DNA of 64,000 nucleotides from Spiroplasma melliferum. GTDB lineage: Bacteria > Bacillota_I > Bacilli_A > Mycoplasmatales > Mycoplasmataceae. Below, piece by piece: positions 32,818 through 42,096 of the stretch. Position 1 is the first letter of the stretch. Each line of letters begins with the position of its first letter. Location: assembly GCA_005222125.1 (NCBI GenBank), contig CP029202.1, forward strand, positions 1,256,491-1,320,490, given 5' to 3'. The notes under the pieces are model-generated. The model saw nothing but the letters and a program-made list of their open reading frames with translations. It had not been told where the DNA came from and did not search any database. Made by a program: the position numbers and the translations under genes.

Positions 32818-35004
32818 TATTAATCGCACAAATTTCATAAAGATAATTAATAAAAATATATTTGTTATTGTGTTATATAACGCCGGACTAAATTTTCACA
32901 CCTCAAACGTTTGATTAAAAAAACTATATATTGTTTGAAATATTTTACCAACACCACTTGCTAACTCATTCACTTGTTTTACACCAGGAATATTATTTAC
33001 AACTCAAATTGCAGCATTTCGAATATGACATGCTAAATTATATCAACTACAACTTTCATATTGTGCTTGTCATCATTGTCCGTCAGGAAATAATCCGCCA
33101 TTATTTATTTCTTGTCAATTATAAATACCAAAATTAAAATCATAATAACGATACATATCATTTTCTTTTTGCGCTTGTAATTCAAAAACATTATAACCAA
33201 TTTTTTGTTCTTCAATTTTTTTATATTTTAAACCATATTTGTTTTTTAAAGCACCTTCAAAAACATAACCTTCATTTTGATTAATATTATAATCATTTGC
33301 AACGGAAAAATCATAATTAAATACATTACCATAATTAGTACTATAAAATCGATTTTTAAACGCTGAATACAATTTAATATCTAATTGCTTATATTTATCA
33401 GAAAAATAAAAATATCGTGGATAAATTTTAAAACCATTATTCGCTAATAAACCATATTTCTTGTTATAACCTTGCACATAAGTATTATTTTCTAAATCAA
33501 AAATGGTTCGTAAATAATCCTTATAAAAATTTTGCGAAACCTTAAACATACTATTTAATAACTTTTCAAATTGAGTTTTATTAGTATTACTTTCTGCAAT
33601 TAATACATCTCTAAAATTAACTAACTTTAAACCAAAAAAGTTAATTAAAATCGTATCATATTGTAAATTATCAATATAACCACTTTCAATAAAATTACTA
33701 CGATTTTGAAATACTGGCACCAATGCATGCGCAAAAAATGCTTTTAAAAATTTATTAATATCAATTTGTCCTTTCATCTGCTCAAAAACCCGCTTACCAG
33801 TATTAGGAGTATTACCTTGATAATAATTATATGTTTCAGCACTAAAATTAAATGTATTTTCTTTATCTTTCATAAAAGAAAATAAAAACCCTAAATCATC
33901 AGTATACCGATAACTATTATAATCATATCCATTCCAATATTGCTTAAGGTGTGTTAACTCTAAACTACCAGCAATAATATTTTTTCGTTCATCAATCGTT
34001 AAAATCATTCGATAAATTGACTTTTTAGTTAAAATTATACCAGTACTAGTTTTATCTAAATTATTAATAATTTCAAAATCAAAAATAATTCTTTGACTAC
34101 TTAAATTTGGATCATCATAATCAGGGTTACCACCTTGTTGAACTCGAATATTTTCTTGCACAATAGCATTAATATACTTTAGCAAAAAAGAGCGAGTATT
34201 TTGATATTCATTATCAGTATAAAAAATTATTTCACCTGTATCTTTAACTTCTGGTGTTTGAGGTTCATCATTACCATTTCAACAGTAATATGATTTAAAA
34301 AGATATCATACACCATTAATAATATGATAAGGTACACCACTATTATCTCAAATTGATTTATTTGAAAAATTAAATTTTATAATAGAAAAATTATCATTTT
34401 GTTTCTTTTTTACAATTCCAATATATCATTTATTATCTGGATTCCTATTCAATTTGTCTAATGGGATTAACTTTCAATTTTGAAATTTTAAATTAACTTG
34501 TTGTAAATTATCAACACTTTTTTCTAATTTATTAATAATTTCAACAGTATTAAAATACTTAGCAAAAGAATAAGAAAAATTAGTTAATTCTTTTAAAAAT
34601 TGTTTTTTGTCAACATCATAGAACTTATCAATATTATACTGTTTAGCATAAGTATCTCAATTTTTATATAAATCCATAAATTCATCACTAGGTTTATCAA
34701 ATGAAATTCCGGTAGAATAACTATCTTTTAAAAAGTCTAAATATCACTTATCATTATAAGTTAATGATTGTGATGTTTTTAAAGTCGGATTAATAAAATA
34801 ATTTGTTTCCGACCAATTTTCAAAGAAACTACTGCGTAAAAACATTGTATTAATAAAATCCGTTTCATTAATTCCCGTTGTTTGTTGATTAACAGTATAA
34901 TTTTGCTGATTTAAGGGTTTAAATGCTGTTAAAGTAATAAAAGGAATAATTAAACCTAAAATACCTAAAATAGATATTGCAAATAAAGATAATGACTTAC
35001 GCAT
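32815..35004 (-). CDS. Plectrovirus ORF1: large adsorption/minor coat-type protein, 729 aa
   Basis: ATG 35002-35004 overlaps the stop of the 89-aa gene (TAATG). N-terminal helix (MRKSLSLFAISILG), large outer body, C-terminal helix and basic end, as in the provirus 1 protein. The two are nearly identical for residues 1-165 and again from the phrase ENIRVQQGGNPDYDDP onward. The region between (about 176-248) is a different domain, starting NWKLIPLDKLNRNPDNKWY. The same domain is encoded in the lipoprotein at 32373-32795. Probably receptor-binding and host-range determining (inference from position and variability). Confidence 0.85.
34262..34479 (-). repeat. Variable-domain cassette, ORF1 copy (provirus 2)
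   Basis: Inverted partner of 32523-32740. Similarity ends abruptly at both sides, as for the provirus 1 pair. Confidence 0.88.
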
Positions 35005-35273
35005 TATTCTTTACTACCTTTAACTATATCTTTATTAATTTTTTTCTTAATTCATAATATTAAATCAATAATTCCCGCAGCAGTTAAAATTCAAAAAATT
35101 ATATATCCAATACACATAATTGAAGAAACTGAACCAAATTTACTCAAAAACAATTGAAATTCTTTAATATCAATATAAAGAAAAGGTACGAACATTCCTA
35201 AACTAATTACCAAAAAATATAATAATATTTTTCATCATTTTTCTTTTAAAAATTTTAAAATTTTACTTTTCAT
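35004..35273 (-). CDS. Plectrovirus membrane protein, 89 aa
   Basis: Starts MKSKILKFLKEKWW after GGAGTTG. Basic amphipathic start, two hydrophobic helices (about 15-38 and 52-72), basic end (IKKKINKDIVKGSKE). Its TAA overlaps the ATG of ORF1, so the two are coupled. A two-helix small protein next to the adsorption protein is usual for minor coat components; exact role unknown. Absent from provirus 1. Confidence 0.7.
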
Positions 35274-35284
35274 AAATTCAACTC

Positions 35285-35521
35285 CTAACTATACAGTGTT
35301 TTTGAAACAATAAACCCAACAATATATAAACTTGATATTGTTAACATTAACGGATGACTAAACAAAATTGCCATTTTACCAAACAACGAAAGTAAAAAAG
35401 TATCAGAATTATATAAATCCATAATGATATTTTTTGCTGATGTCAACTGATTAATAATAACTGTAATAAATCCTGTTCCAAAAATAGCAATTGCCGCAAC
35501 TAATAAAACTAATCTAATCAT
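35285..35521 (-). CDS. Plectrovirus small membrane/coat-like protein, 78 aa
   Basis: Starts [17 protein letters not shown] with the ATG overlapping the stop of the 136-aa gene. A hydrophobic N-terminal segment, an amphipathic middle ([16 protein letters not shown]) and a C-terminal helix; arrangement resembles the major coat protein, so it may be a minor coat protein. Absent from provirus 1. Confidence 0.7.
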   Translation of the reverse strand: MIRLVLLVAAIAIFGTGFITVIINQLTSAKNIIMDLYNSDTFLLSLFGKMAILFSHPLMLTISSLYIVGFIVSKTLYS

Positions 35522-35931
35522 TATTTATGCACTCTCCGATATCCTTGTTCTCTTGTTTTTGCTTGTTTTGCTAAACTTGATAATTGTTGTTTATTACGAT
35601 TAATTTTAAATTGTTTACGTTCTTTAAAATGTGCTTTTACACCTTTGCCAGTGTTAACAGCGCCACGAGCGCCACGAGCTGTTGCAGAATATAATTTTGA
35701 TGTACTATTTTGAACAGTTGAACCTAATTCATTATATTGTGTTGATGTACCATGAATAGCATAAATTGATAATTTAATAACCATAAAAAAGATTATAAAA
35801 TAAGCAATCGTTGTATTTGTCATTGGCAATTTAGTATTTCAAATCACATCAAAAATAAACAAAAATACATCAAAAATAAAACTAAAAATTTTGTCTCAAT
35901 TACTATTATTCTCAGCAAATAAATTAATCAT
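35521..35931 (-). CDS. Plectrovirus membrane protein with basic tail, 136 aa
   Basis: I place the start at ATG 35929-35931 ([16 protein letters not shown]), behind GGAAGTGG and overlapping the ATPase stop by 8 bases; a shorter start at 35829 exists but lacks a ribosome site. Two hydrophobic helices (about 14-30 and 40-57), then a long basic region rich in Arg, Lys and Gln ([16 protein letters not shown]). Could bind viral ssDNA or the assembly ATPase on the inner face of the membrane (inference). Confidence 0.68.
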
Positions 35932-36937
35932 CTTTACCACTTCCTTTTTCTTTTTTAGGTTTTAAATTTTTCTTTAAAATATCAATGTCTAACAATTCTA
36001 AACGTTCTTTTATTGTTAAATCTTTAAGTTGTGTTCAATAGTACTCTTTAGTAACAGGAACATCATCATTTTTTAGTTCACGAACAAATGACAATCATTT
36101 ACTTTCATACTTTTGGGCGATTTCTAATGGGATAATTATTTTAAAAAACCGAATTCCTAATCCAACATCAGATCTATGTTTTGCATGTTTACCTTCGGCT
36201 GTACGTTTGACAGACTCGGTTTTTCAAATTTCATAATCAGTAATATCTTGAAAAATACCAATTCGCATAATAAAGAATCTATTAAAAAAGTTAAATCCTT
36301 TTTTAACAATTGGTTTTTTCAAAGAAATAGGAATAATAATACCACTAGCTAATTGGCGAATATTATTTCAAAGCATACCTTCGCGTTGTGCAGTAAATAA
36401 AGCACGATGTCCAAAATGTCTTGCCAACACAATTCAAGGAATTTTGCCACGGTGAGTTACTTTTTCATCGTGCGGGCTTGTCCCATCGATATATAAAAAA
36501 CTTTCATCAAACAAAATTAAACTATCATCTGGGGGAACTGGTTTTGTTCTATCTGTAAAGTCTAAATTTTTAAATGTTAAAACTTTAACTTTGTCATCTT
36601 CTAATGGATAATTACTATAAATTTTATCTGTTAATAATTTCATTGTTTCTGACAAATAAGTTAAAAGTAATGTTTTCCCTGTTCCTAATTTACCGATAAT
36701 AACTGATAAAGGATTATCTCAAACAAAATTAACTAACCTAAACGCATTTAACTGATAAAAAATATTTTTTCATAATCACCAAAGAAAATAAATACATTGC
36801 AAAGCAAATAATAATCAAAAAACTAAGCCGGTATAATTTAAAGAAATAATTCAAAATAATAAATCAACTAAACTAAACAAAAGCATTGAACCGCTAATAT
36901 AACAATAATTTTTTAGAAAAAATATAAACTTTTTCAT
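35924..36937 (-). CDS. Plectrovirus assembly ATPase (Zot/pI family), 337 aa
   Basis: ATG 36935-36937 after TTGGAGGT. Two or three N-terminal membrane helices (about 15-75), then a P-loop domain: Walker A GKLGTGKT (about residue 100) and Walker B SLILFDESF, followed by HFGHRALFTAQ, a typical sensor region of Zot/pI proteins. These ATPases drive extrusion of filamentous virions through the membrane. Its absence from provirus 1 suggests that element cannot assemble alone. Overlaps the following gene by 8 bases. Confidence 0.82.
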
Positions 36938-36970
36938 TTTACCTCCAATAGTTATTTATAATTAAACTAG

Positions 36971-37284
36971 TATTATTATGGTTTTCTCTCCCCACAAATC
37001 AAAAAGGAGAGTGATAAAAATACTTAGTATTTTTTTATCAATACTACGGACATTCACACCAATAATGCCCTATATATTATTATTTTTAGGTTTTAATCCT
37101 TTTGGAAAAGAATTATTCATATTAGATAAAATAATATGATTATTCAATACAATAGAAATTAATAACCCATCATTTATTTGATTTATCATTATTTCAGTTT
37201 TAATAGGAGCAGGAATAATAATAATCAAAAGAATAATATCAATATTTATATAAAAATTTGTGGGGAGAGAAAACCATAATAATA
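36971..37284. repeat. Candidate invertible segment with perfect 28-bp inverted repeats
   Basis: Arms 36971-36998 and 37257-37284 are perfectly complementary (core ATGGTTTTCTCTCCCCACAA) and enclose 258 bp. Each arm contains an ATG and the next six codons (MVFSPHK). Reading plus, the ATG opens a 91-aa membrane protein; reading minus (the viral direction), it opens only about 25 codons. Inversion would place the 91-aa frame in the viral transcription direction. Confidence 0.7.
36978..37253 (+). CDS. Small membrane protein inside the invertible segment, 91 aa
   Basis: The frame begins at the ATG in the left arm (MVFSPHKSKRRVIKILSIF), has two or three hydrophobic helices (about 13-26, 30-55, 68-90) and uses TGA twice for Trp. 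It points against all neighbouring viral genes and has no good ribosome site in the present orientation. A possible overlapping minus-strand frame (37070-37288, 72 codons from a TTG) is hydrophobic too and is judged less likely. Confidence 0.5.
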
Positions 37285-37295
37285 ACAAAATTTAA

Positions 37296-37499
37296 TTATT
37301 TAAAACAACTAACTATTTTAAAAACCATTCACAACAAAAACCAAGTTAAAAATAAAATAACAATTCAAATACCAATCATAAAAGTTAAATATTCATTTTG
37401 AGTTAAATTTCATGTTGTAATACTTTCAACATTAGATTTATCTATAAATAAAAATACATGAATAAAAAACTCTTTTAATTTTTCTCAATCTTTTATCAT
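37296..37499 (-). CDS. Plectrovirus single-helix membrane protein, 67 aa
   Basis: Starts MIKDWEKLKEFFIHV; one long hydrophobic helix near the C-terminus (about 40-62). Overlaps no neighbour but follows the 49-aa gene by 3 bases. Charged amphipathic N-terminus. Unknown role in assembly. Confidence 0.6.
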
Positions 37500-37502
37500 A
37501 AT

Positions 37503-37652
37503 TTAAAAGCTTCACATTTTTTGAATGATTTTAAAAAACATTCCAAAAAATAAGACTATAAATAATACAAAAGATAATATATATAGAAATTCGGGGGCAT
37601 TTGAACCAATAATATAACTAACAAATTGAACTCAGTAATCATATAAACTCAT
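37503..37652 (-). CDS. Plectrovirus small membrane protein, 49 aa
   Basis: ATG at 37650-37652, coupled to the stop of the 147-aa gene (37653). One helix (about 22-40), basic end (KIIQKMWSF), three TGA-coded Trp. Minor coat candidate. Confidence 0.6.
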
Positions 37653-38096
37653 TTAATTTAAATCTTTCAAATCATTAATTAATTCTTGTTCTTTTTCAAC
37701 ACTTCAACTTGTTAAATTATTATGGTTATTTGTTTTTACTTTTTGAGGTTCACCCGGAAATAATGCTTTTTTCATTTGTGTAAAATAATTTTGTTTATAT
37801 TGATTATACAAATTGATTAGTTCTGTTCCAGTTAAATATTTTCACACATGACGTTTTAAATTTTCATTATATTTTACAATAGGGTAAGAATTATCATAAA
37901 TTAAACCAATAGCAACTTGATCAGAATGTTTTTCACTAAAATAAATAAATCTATTGCTTAATCAAAAACCAATATGTTTATTGTGATTAGGCAAATTTAT
38001 AAATGAAGCTTTATCTGTTCTAAAAACTATAAATTCTCTTCGAATAAAGTAATTTTCTACGTTAATATTCTTCTTATAACTTGGTTTCTGATACAT
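37653..38096 (-). CDS. Plectrovirus soluble protein, 147 aa, unknown function
   Basis: Starts [17 protein letters not shown]. Soluble, basic, with a strand-rich N-terminal half ([28 protein letters not shown]) and a helical, Gln/Glu-rich C-terminus. No HUH motif, so not a classical rolling-circle initiator. Its start lies within the 54-aa gene (23-base overlap), typical of compact viral genomes. Possibly a ssDNA-binding or replication accessory protein. Confidence 0.6.
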
Positions 38097-38238
38097 TATT
38101 CAAATCAACTCGCTTTCTATTGCACTGCATTGAACAAACATTTAACTTAAAATACAAACTACCAACAAATTTTTTATTCAAAATAGAATGACAAATTTGA
38201 CATTTACGTTTAATAAAAAATATTCAAATTCCTAACAT
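38074..38238 (-). CDS. Small Cys-rich (zinc-ribbon-like) protein, 54 aa
   Basis: Starts [17 protein letters not shown] after AAAGGAAAA. Two Cys pairs, CQIC and CSMQC, about 22 residues apart, flanked by Lys/Arg: a zinc-ribbon layout. Probably binds nucleic acid. Overlaps the next gene. A short further CxxC-containing stretch lies upstream at 38239-38300 but I cannot give it a start. Confidence 0.5.
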
Positions 38239-38300
38239 AATTTTTTCCTTTCTCTTAATTTTTGATGAAAAATTCAATGACAATTATCACAATATTCCTT

Positions 38301-38480
38301 TTATAATTTGCCATTTTTATTCATTTCACTTTCTAAATGTTCTGCGATATGTTGATAAAAACTCATTTCTTTTCGAATAATATTAACGGATTCATGATGA
38401 ATTTCATATTCATTTAATTGAATTAAAGTAGCTTGCATAGTTTTAATTTTCATTTTAATTTCATCTAATAAATCTTGCAT
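38301..38480 (-). CDS. Small coiled-coil protein, 59 aa
   Basis: ATG after AGGAGTAAAAT. Starts MQDLLDEIKMKIKTMQATLI, continues as one helix with heptad-like Leu/Ile/Met spacing, charged end NKNGKL. Three bases downstream of the 143-aa gene. Probably an oligomerising accessory protein. Confidence 0.6.
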   Translation of the reverse strand: MQDLLDEIKMKIKTMQATLIQLNEYEIHHESVNIIRKEMSFYQHIAEHLESEMNKNGKL

Positions 38481-38483
38481 ATT

Positions 38484-38915
38484 TTACTCCTCTAAACTTT
38501 CTATTTTTTCTTTGAATTCAGATTTTATAACATAAGCACCTTCTGTTCCAATAATTAATGATTTCCCTTGAATATATACAAAATCACTTTTCTTTAATTG
38601 ATTTTGTTTTAATTTTTCAATTAATTCATCTCTTAATACAATTTCACTTGATATAGTATTTTCTAAAAAAGTTATATGATTATCTTTTTCAACAAGTTTA
38701 TTTTCATAAAAACTTTTTACTTTTTCTAAAATTTGTTCACGATCACTTTCAGAAAATATTTCATCCACTTCATGATGATTTAATCGTTCTTGATATTCTT
38801 TTAACATTTCATAAGTTGCTTTTAAAACATCTGGTGCCATTTTATTAGGCCACTTTGCAAAATCTTGACCACAAATCGAAATTACTTGTTCGATACTATC
38901 TATAATTTTTTTCAT
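38484..38915 (-). CDS. Coiled-coil early protein, 143 aa
   Basis: Start ATG 38913-38915 behind TTAAGGAG (MKKIIDSIEQVISICG). Mid region is a long coiled coil (ENKLVEKDNHITFLENTISS, RDELIEKLKQNQLKK); the C-terminus has short strands (FVYIQGKSLIIGTEGAYVI). First gene of the early block, just after the repeat sites at 38941-38999; likely a regulator or replication factor. Not related by eye to the HTH protein that holds this position in provirus 1. Confidence 0.65.
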   Translation of the reverse strand: MKKIIDSIEQVISICGQDFAKWPNKMAPDVLKATYEMLKEYQERLNHHEVDEIFSESDREQILEKVKSFYENKLVEKDNHITFLENTISSEIVLRDELIEKLKQNQLKKSDFVYIQGKSLIIGTEGAYVIKSEFKEKIESLEE

Positions 38916-38940
38916 ATAAATACTCCTTAACATTTACTGT

Positions 38941-38999
38941 AACAAACATTGTTATATCTAATGCTTAAATAATGTATATGTATTGTAATAAACACTGTT
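38941..38999 (-). promoter_or_regulatory. Repeat sites before the early block of provirus 2
   Basis: AACAAACATTGTT (38941-38953) and AATAAACACTGTT (38987-38999) correspond, on the minus strand, to AACAATGTTTGTT and AACAGTGTTTATT, relatives of the paired sites at 7021-7072 in provirus 1. Likely binding sites for a viral or host regulator. Confidence 0.45.
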
Positions 39000-39034
39000 A
39001 ATAACATTGTTAAATATATAAAATCAAAAATTAA

Positions 39035-39419
39035 GGCACACTGAAAATAACTACTTAGTTTTAACTAATAGCTATTAAAATATAAAATTATACGTTTATA
39101 ATTAAGTTGATATTTTTACACTATATACTGCCTACAAGTTTTTGAAAAAAGAAATACTTTTTACAACATTATTTCTATTAAATACTACTAAAAAAATATT
39201 TCATAATAGACTCAATATTATGAACAATAAACAATATAAATGTAACTACTATTGGCGATATAGTCATATTTATTTCCACAACAGGATTTTTCATCTTGTT
39301 AACATTATCAATAATAACCAAAATAATTAAATTTATTTAAAAATAAATTTGTAGACAGTGTATAGTGCAAAAATAAACAACAAAATTATTTATTCAATTC
39401 ACATAAAAGCTAGTGTGCC
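39035..39419 (-). repeat. Nested inverted-repeat cassette of provirus 2
   Basis: Outer arms GGCACACT (39035-39042) and AGTGTGCC (39412-39419); inner arms 39113-39137 and 39349-39373 (about 23/25). Same place and orientation, relative to viral genes, as 6630-6985. The filling is longer, with homologous and non-homologous parts. Confidence 0.7.
39178..39294 (-). CDS. Possible 38-aa membrane peptide inside the cassette
   Basis: MKNPVVEINMTISPIVV then a hydrophobic helix and stop. Weak ribosome site. The homologous DNA in provirus 1 is frameshifted and does not encode it, so it may be fortuitous. Confidence 0.25.
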   Translation of the reverse strand: MKNPVVEINMTISPIVVTFILFIVHNIESIMKYFFSSI

Positions 39420-39452
39420 ATAGCTAAGATATATGATCGATTATAATAAATA

Positions 39453-39701
39453 TTAAAATCCTTTAACCATAACACGGAAAAAGTTTAATATTTTAATAAT
39501 TACTCAAATTCCAAATGGAATTAAAATAATTCAAGCATCACCTAAAAAAGTCATTAATTGTGGTAACACAGCATAAACAGCATCTTTAACTTTCATCATC
39601 GCATTACCCAATCCAGTTCAAATAGAATCCATTCCTCCTGAAATAGTAGGAGTATCTGCAGCTAGAAAATTAACAGCTGTTGTTAAATACATACCTAACA
39701 T
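39453..39701 (-). CDS. Plectrovirus major coat protein, 82 aa precursor
   Basis: Same leader, amphipathic middle and terminal helix as the protein at 6348-6596, with a few substitutions (for example NAMM for QAMT and FGIW for FGIF). ATG overlaps the stop of the 49-aa gene (TAATG). Conservation of the coat while ORF1's domain differs fits selection on host recognition rather than on structure. Confidence 0.85.
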
Positions 39702-39850
39702 TATTCTTTATCCTCCTTATTTTTAATTTCTTTTTTATCTTTTTTCTTTCCTTGAATTTGACGAATTTTTTGATAAATCGATAAACCAATTCAAGCAAGA
39801 ATTCCTAAAATAATAACAATACTAAATATTCATGTTAACCATACTGGCAT
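39701..39850 (-). CDS. Plectrovirus small membrane protein, 49 aa
   Basis: Counterpart of 6199-6348: one helix (residues 4-24), Lys-rich end (QIQGKKKDKK). AGGAGG ribosome site. Coupled to the coat gene. Confidence 0.75.
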
Positions 39851-39880
39851 AACTTAATTCCTCCTAGAAATTTAGCTTGC

Positions 39881-39902
39881 GCGGCACGCTTCGCGTGTTC
39901 GC
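39881..39902 (-). other. GC-rich hairpin of provirus 2
   Basis: GCG/CGC outer pairs, inner CACGC/GCGTG, GAA loop on the viral strand. Counterpart of 6147-6168 with changed bases but the same plan. Confidence 0.6.
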
Positions 39903-39958
39903 TACGCTCAAAATAAACAATATTGAATAAATCACCGCTAATAAATTACGCGGATAAT

Positions 39959-40072
39959 TTATTCATTTTCTTTTACATTATTAGTTACTATCTTATTAAC
40001 AGTATTAATAACATTATCTTTTCCATACTTAGTTACTAAGGACCGCAAAATAAAATAATGTTTTCTTTCCAT
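39959..40072 (-). CDS. Small conserved plectrovirus protein, 37 aa
   Basis: Counterpart of 5977-6090; starts MERKHYFILRSL and differs by one residue. Its ribosome site lies within the hairpin 40076-40105. Confidence 0.65.
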   Translation of the reverse strand: MERKHYFILRSLVTKYGKDNVINTVNKIVTNNVKENE

Positions 40073-40098
40073 TAAAAAAATCAACTCCTTTCAAAGTT

Positions 40099-40129
40099 GA
40101 TTTTTTTCTGCTTCATATTACAATTTACA
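40099..40129 (-). repeat. TIR of provirus 2, coat-gene side
   Basis: Reverse complement is identical to the left TIR of provirus 1 (5921-5951). Confidence 0.85.
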
Positions 40130-40140
40130 TTTTAAATAAA

Positions 40141-40176
40141 AAATCTTAAAGTTCTTAATTAAGAACTTTAAGATTT
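40141..40176 (-). terminator. 36-bp perfect palindrome, terminator of budA
   Basis: AAATCTTAAAGTTCTTAA and its exact complement, centred between 40158 and 40159, followed by T-rich DNA on the minus strand. It sits 9 bases past the budA stop and 11 bases outside the provirus. Confidence 0.8.
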
Positions 40177-40185
40177 AAGATAATT

Positions 40186-40911
40186 CTATTTTTTGGCATT
40201 TTCTGCTAATTCAATTTCCTTTTGTAATTCAAAAGCCCGTAAATTTTTTTCCAAATATTCTTTATTTGTGGGTAATTCTAAGTTAATTTTTGAAAAATAG
40301 CATATCTCAACAGTACCTGAATCTAATTGGAAATCAAAAACATGACCCCCAGTATTTTTTTCAATATTAATAAAATGACAATGGAAACCATTAACTCCCA
40401 ATGTATTGGCAAAAGATGGGGTTCAAAAACCAACAATATCACCATTAATATTTTTAACATTAAGAATTACTTGCTGTTCTGATGCTTTTACTAAGGTTGG
40501 ATATGGTTTTTCTTGTCACGAAACAGTTCTTGTTTTTATTTCTGAAAATAAACCATTAATTTTAATCCCATAAAATAAATTTAAACTTGGTAAATTTTCA
40601 ACAATAATTTTTTGAATTTCTTCATAACTAGTTGGTTGTGAGATATTAATTTTTTGATGTTCTTCAAAAAATGCCATAACAGCAAATGGACTTGTCATAT
40701 TCGCCGTAACTTTATTAACTGTTCCATCTGATTTTAATTGATACCCCTCACCATCTAGAACAATTAATTCACCATCCAAATGGTCAAAAGTTCCTAATCC
40801 AAAATTACCTTGCTTTAATAACGCTTCAAACTTAATCATACCGTCAAAATTTCCAGCGGCTAAACTTGTTATTGTTGAAAATTGATAAACATTACTAAAT
40901 TTTTGAACCAT
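40186..40911 (-). CDS. budA: Alpha-acetolactate decarboxylase, 241 aa
   Basis: Full length for the family. Starts MVQKFSNVYQFSTI; contains TFDHLDGELIVLDGEGYQ, the GFHCHFI and GGHVFDF metal-binding region (two or three zinc His), and a C-terminal tail. Converts 2-acetolactate to acetoin, a neutral end product that saves the cell from acid when pyruvate accumulates. Single gene with its own terminator. The partner acetolactate synthase is not in the window. Confidence 0.9.
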
Positions 40912-40987
40912 AACTAATAAAACTCCTTCTTCTAATAAACTTTATATTTAAATTGTTTATTAACATTATTTAAACATAAAGTTAAAG

Positions 40988-41018
40988 AAAAAAACATTTC
41001 ATTCTTGAAATGTTTTTT
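40988..41018 (-). terminator. Terminator of fba
   Basis: AAAACATTTC, ATTCTT loop, GAAATGTTTT with T-run; overlaps the fba stop. Confidence 0.8.
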
Positions 41019-41907
41019 ATGCCTTACCTTTGCATCCAAATCATGATGTTAATTCATCAAATGTTGTTTTAATTGCTTCATATCCAGGTTTTAATAATTT
41101 TCGTGGGTCAAACCCTTTTCCATTTTCTGGTTTGTCTTTTCCCTCTTCAATATATTTTCTTGTGGCAACAGCAAAAGCAATTTGTAATTCAGTATTAACA
41201 TTTATTTTACTAATTCCTAATGAAATCGCCTTTTTAACTTGTTCTTGTGGAATTCCACTACCACCGTGTAAAACCATTCCAATTTTTGCAGCAGCTTGAA
41301 TATCTTCTAAAGCTTGAAAATTTAAACCTGGTCATCCTGTTGGATAAGGACCATGAATATTTCCAATTCCTGCAGCAAGGAAATCAATTCCTGTTGCTAC
41401 CATTTCTGCAGCTTCTTTTGGATCACCAATTTCACCAGCACCAACTACACCATCTTCTTCTCCACCAATTGTGCCAATTTCAACTTCAACTGATACAGCA
41501 TTTGTTTTTGCATATGCTACTACTTCTTTTGTATTTTTTAAATTTTCAGCAAATGGATGGTGACTACCATCATACATTACTGAGGAAAAACCAGCATCAA
41601 TTGCCATTTTACAACTTTCTACTGATTGACCATGATCTAAATGTAATGCTACTGGAACCGTAATGTCTAATGAGTCTAATAACGCATTAACCATTGCAAC
41701 AACTAAATTATAACCTCCCATATATTTAATTGCTCCTTCTGAAGCTCCTAAAATAATTGGTGTTTTTGTTGCTTGTGCAGCTTCTAATAAAGCTTTTGTT
41801 CATTCTAGGTTATTAATATTAAAATGACCAACAGCATATTTATTTTGATGTGCTTTTTTAATTAGTTCACTAGCATTAACTAATCTAGCATGATATTTTT
41901 GTCCCAT
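41017..41907 (-). CDS. fba: Class II fructose-bisphosphate aldolase, 296 aa
   Basis: Starts MGQKYHARLVNASELI. Class II signatures: HLDHGQS (catalytic Asp and zinc His), DGSHHPFAEN, VEVEIGTIGG and VLHGGSGIP. Cleaves fructose-1,6-bisphosphate in glycolysis, the main energy pathway of Spiroplasma. The C-terminus reaches TAA only when one TGA is read as Trp. A TATAAT-like box lies at 41946-41951 on the minus strand. Not linked to other glycolytic genes here. Confidence 0.96.
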
Positions 41908-42082
41908 AATTCTTTTTCCCTTCTAATATAAAATATTACGTTAATATTATAAACTTTTTATTTTAAAAAATAGTATAAAACAAAGGAATTTATTAATATT
42001 TGTCTAATTTACCAAAATTTACCAAAAAGAAAGAAAAAAAATAGAATTTTTAGAATTCTTGTTCCCTTTTTTAAAAATCCCG

Positions 42083-42091
42083 TGTTATAAA
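42083..42091 (+). promoter_or_regulatory. Extended -10 promoter of the small RNA
   Basis: TGTTATAAA, an extended -10 without a clear -35; transcription would start near 42097. Confidence 0.5.
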
Positions 42092-42096
42092 TAAAG

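Larger units (their letters stand above)
30075..40129 (-). mobile_element. Provirus 2: SpV1-like plectrovirus with toxin-antitoxin cargo, 10 kb
   Basis: TIRs at 30075-30105 and 40099-40129, flanked by TTT on both sides (30072-30074, 40130-40132), a weak but consistent 3-bp duplication. Viral genes run minus from 40072: 37-aa, 49-aa, coat, nested repeat cassette, early block of seven small proteins, possible invertible segment, Zot/pI-type ATPase, small membrane proteins, ORF1, an opposite lipoprotein, transposase. A two-gene Panacea module sits between the transposase end and the TIR. It appears intact enough to be active, though no replication initiator of the HUH type was recognised. Confidence 0.87.

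Noticed and set aside
37070..37288. Minus-strand frame of 72 codons in the invertible segment
   Set aside because: Needs a TTG start and has no ribosome site; the plus frame starts with ATG inside the repeat and uses TGA as Trp. Not fully excluded.
38239..38300. Extra CxxC micro-gene between the 54-aa and 59-aa genes
   Set aside because: Coding-like (YCDNCHWIF) but no start codon with ribosome site found.
41247..41663. Plus-strand frame of 138 codons rich in Leu, Gln, His and Phe
   Set aside because: It is the exact antisense of fba; composition is that of a shadow frame, and fba has all catalytic motifs.
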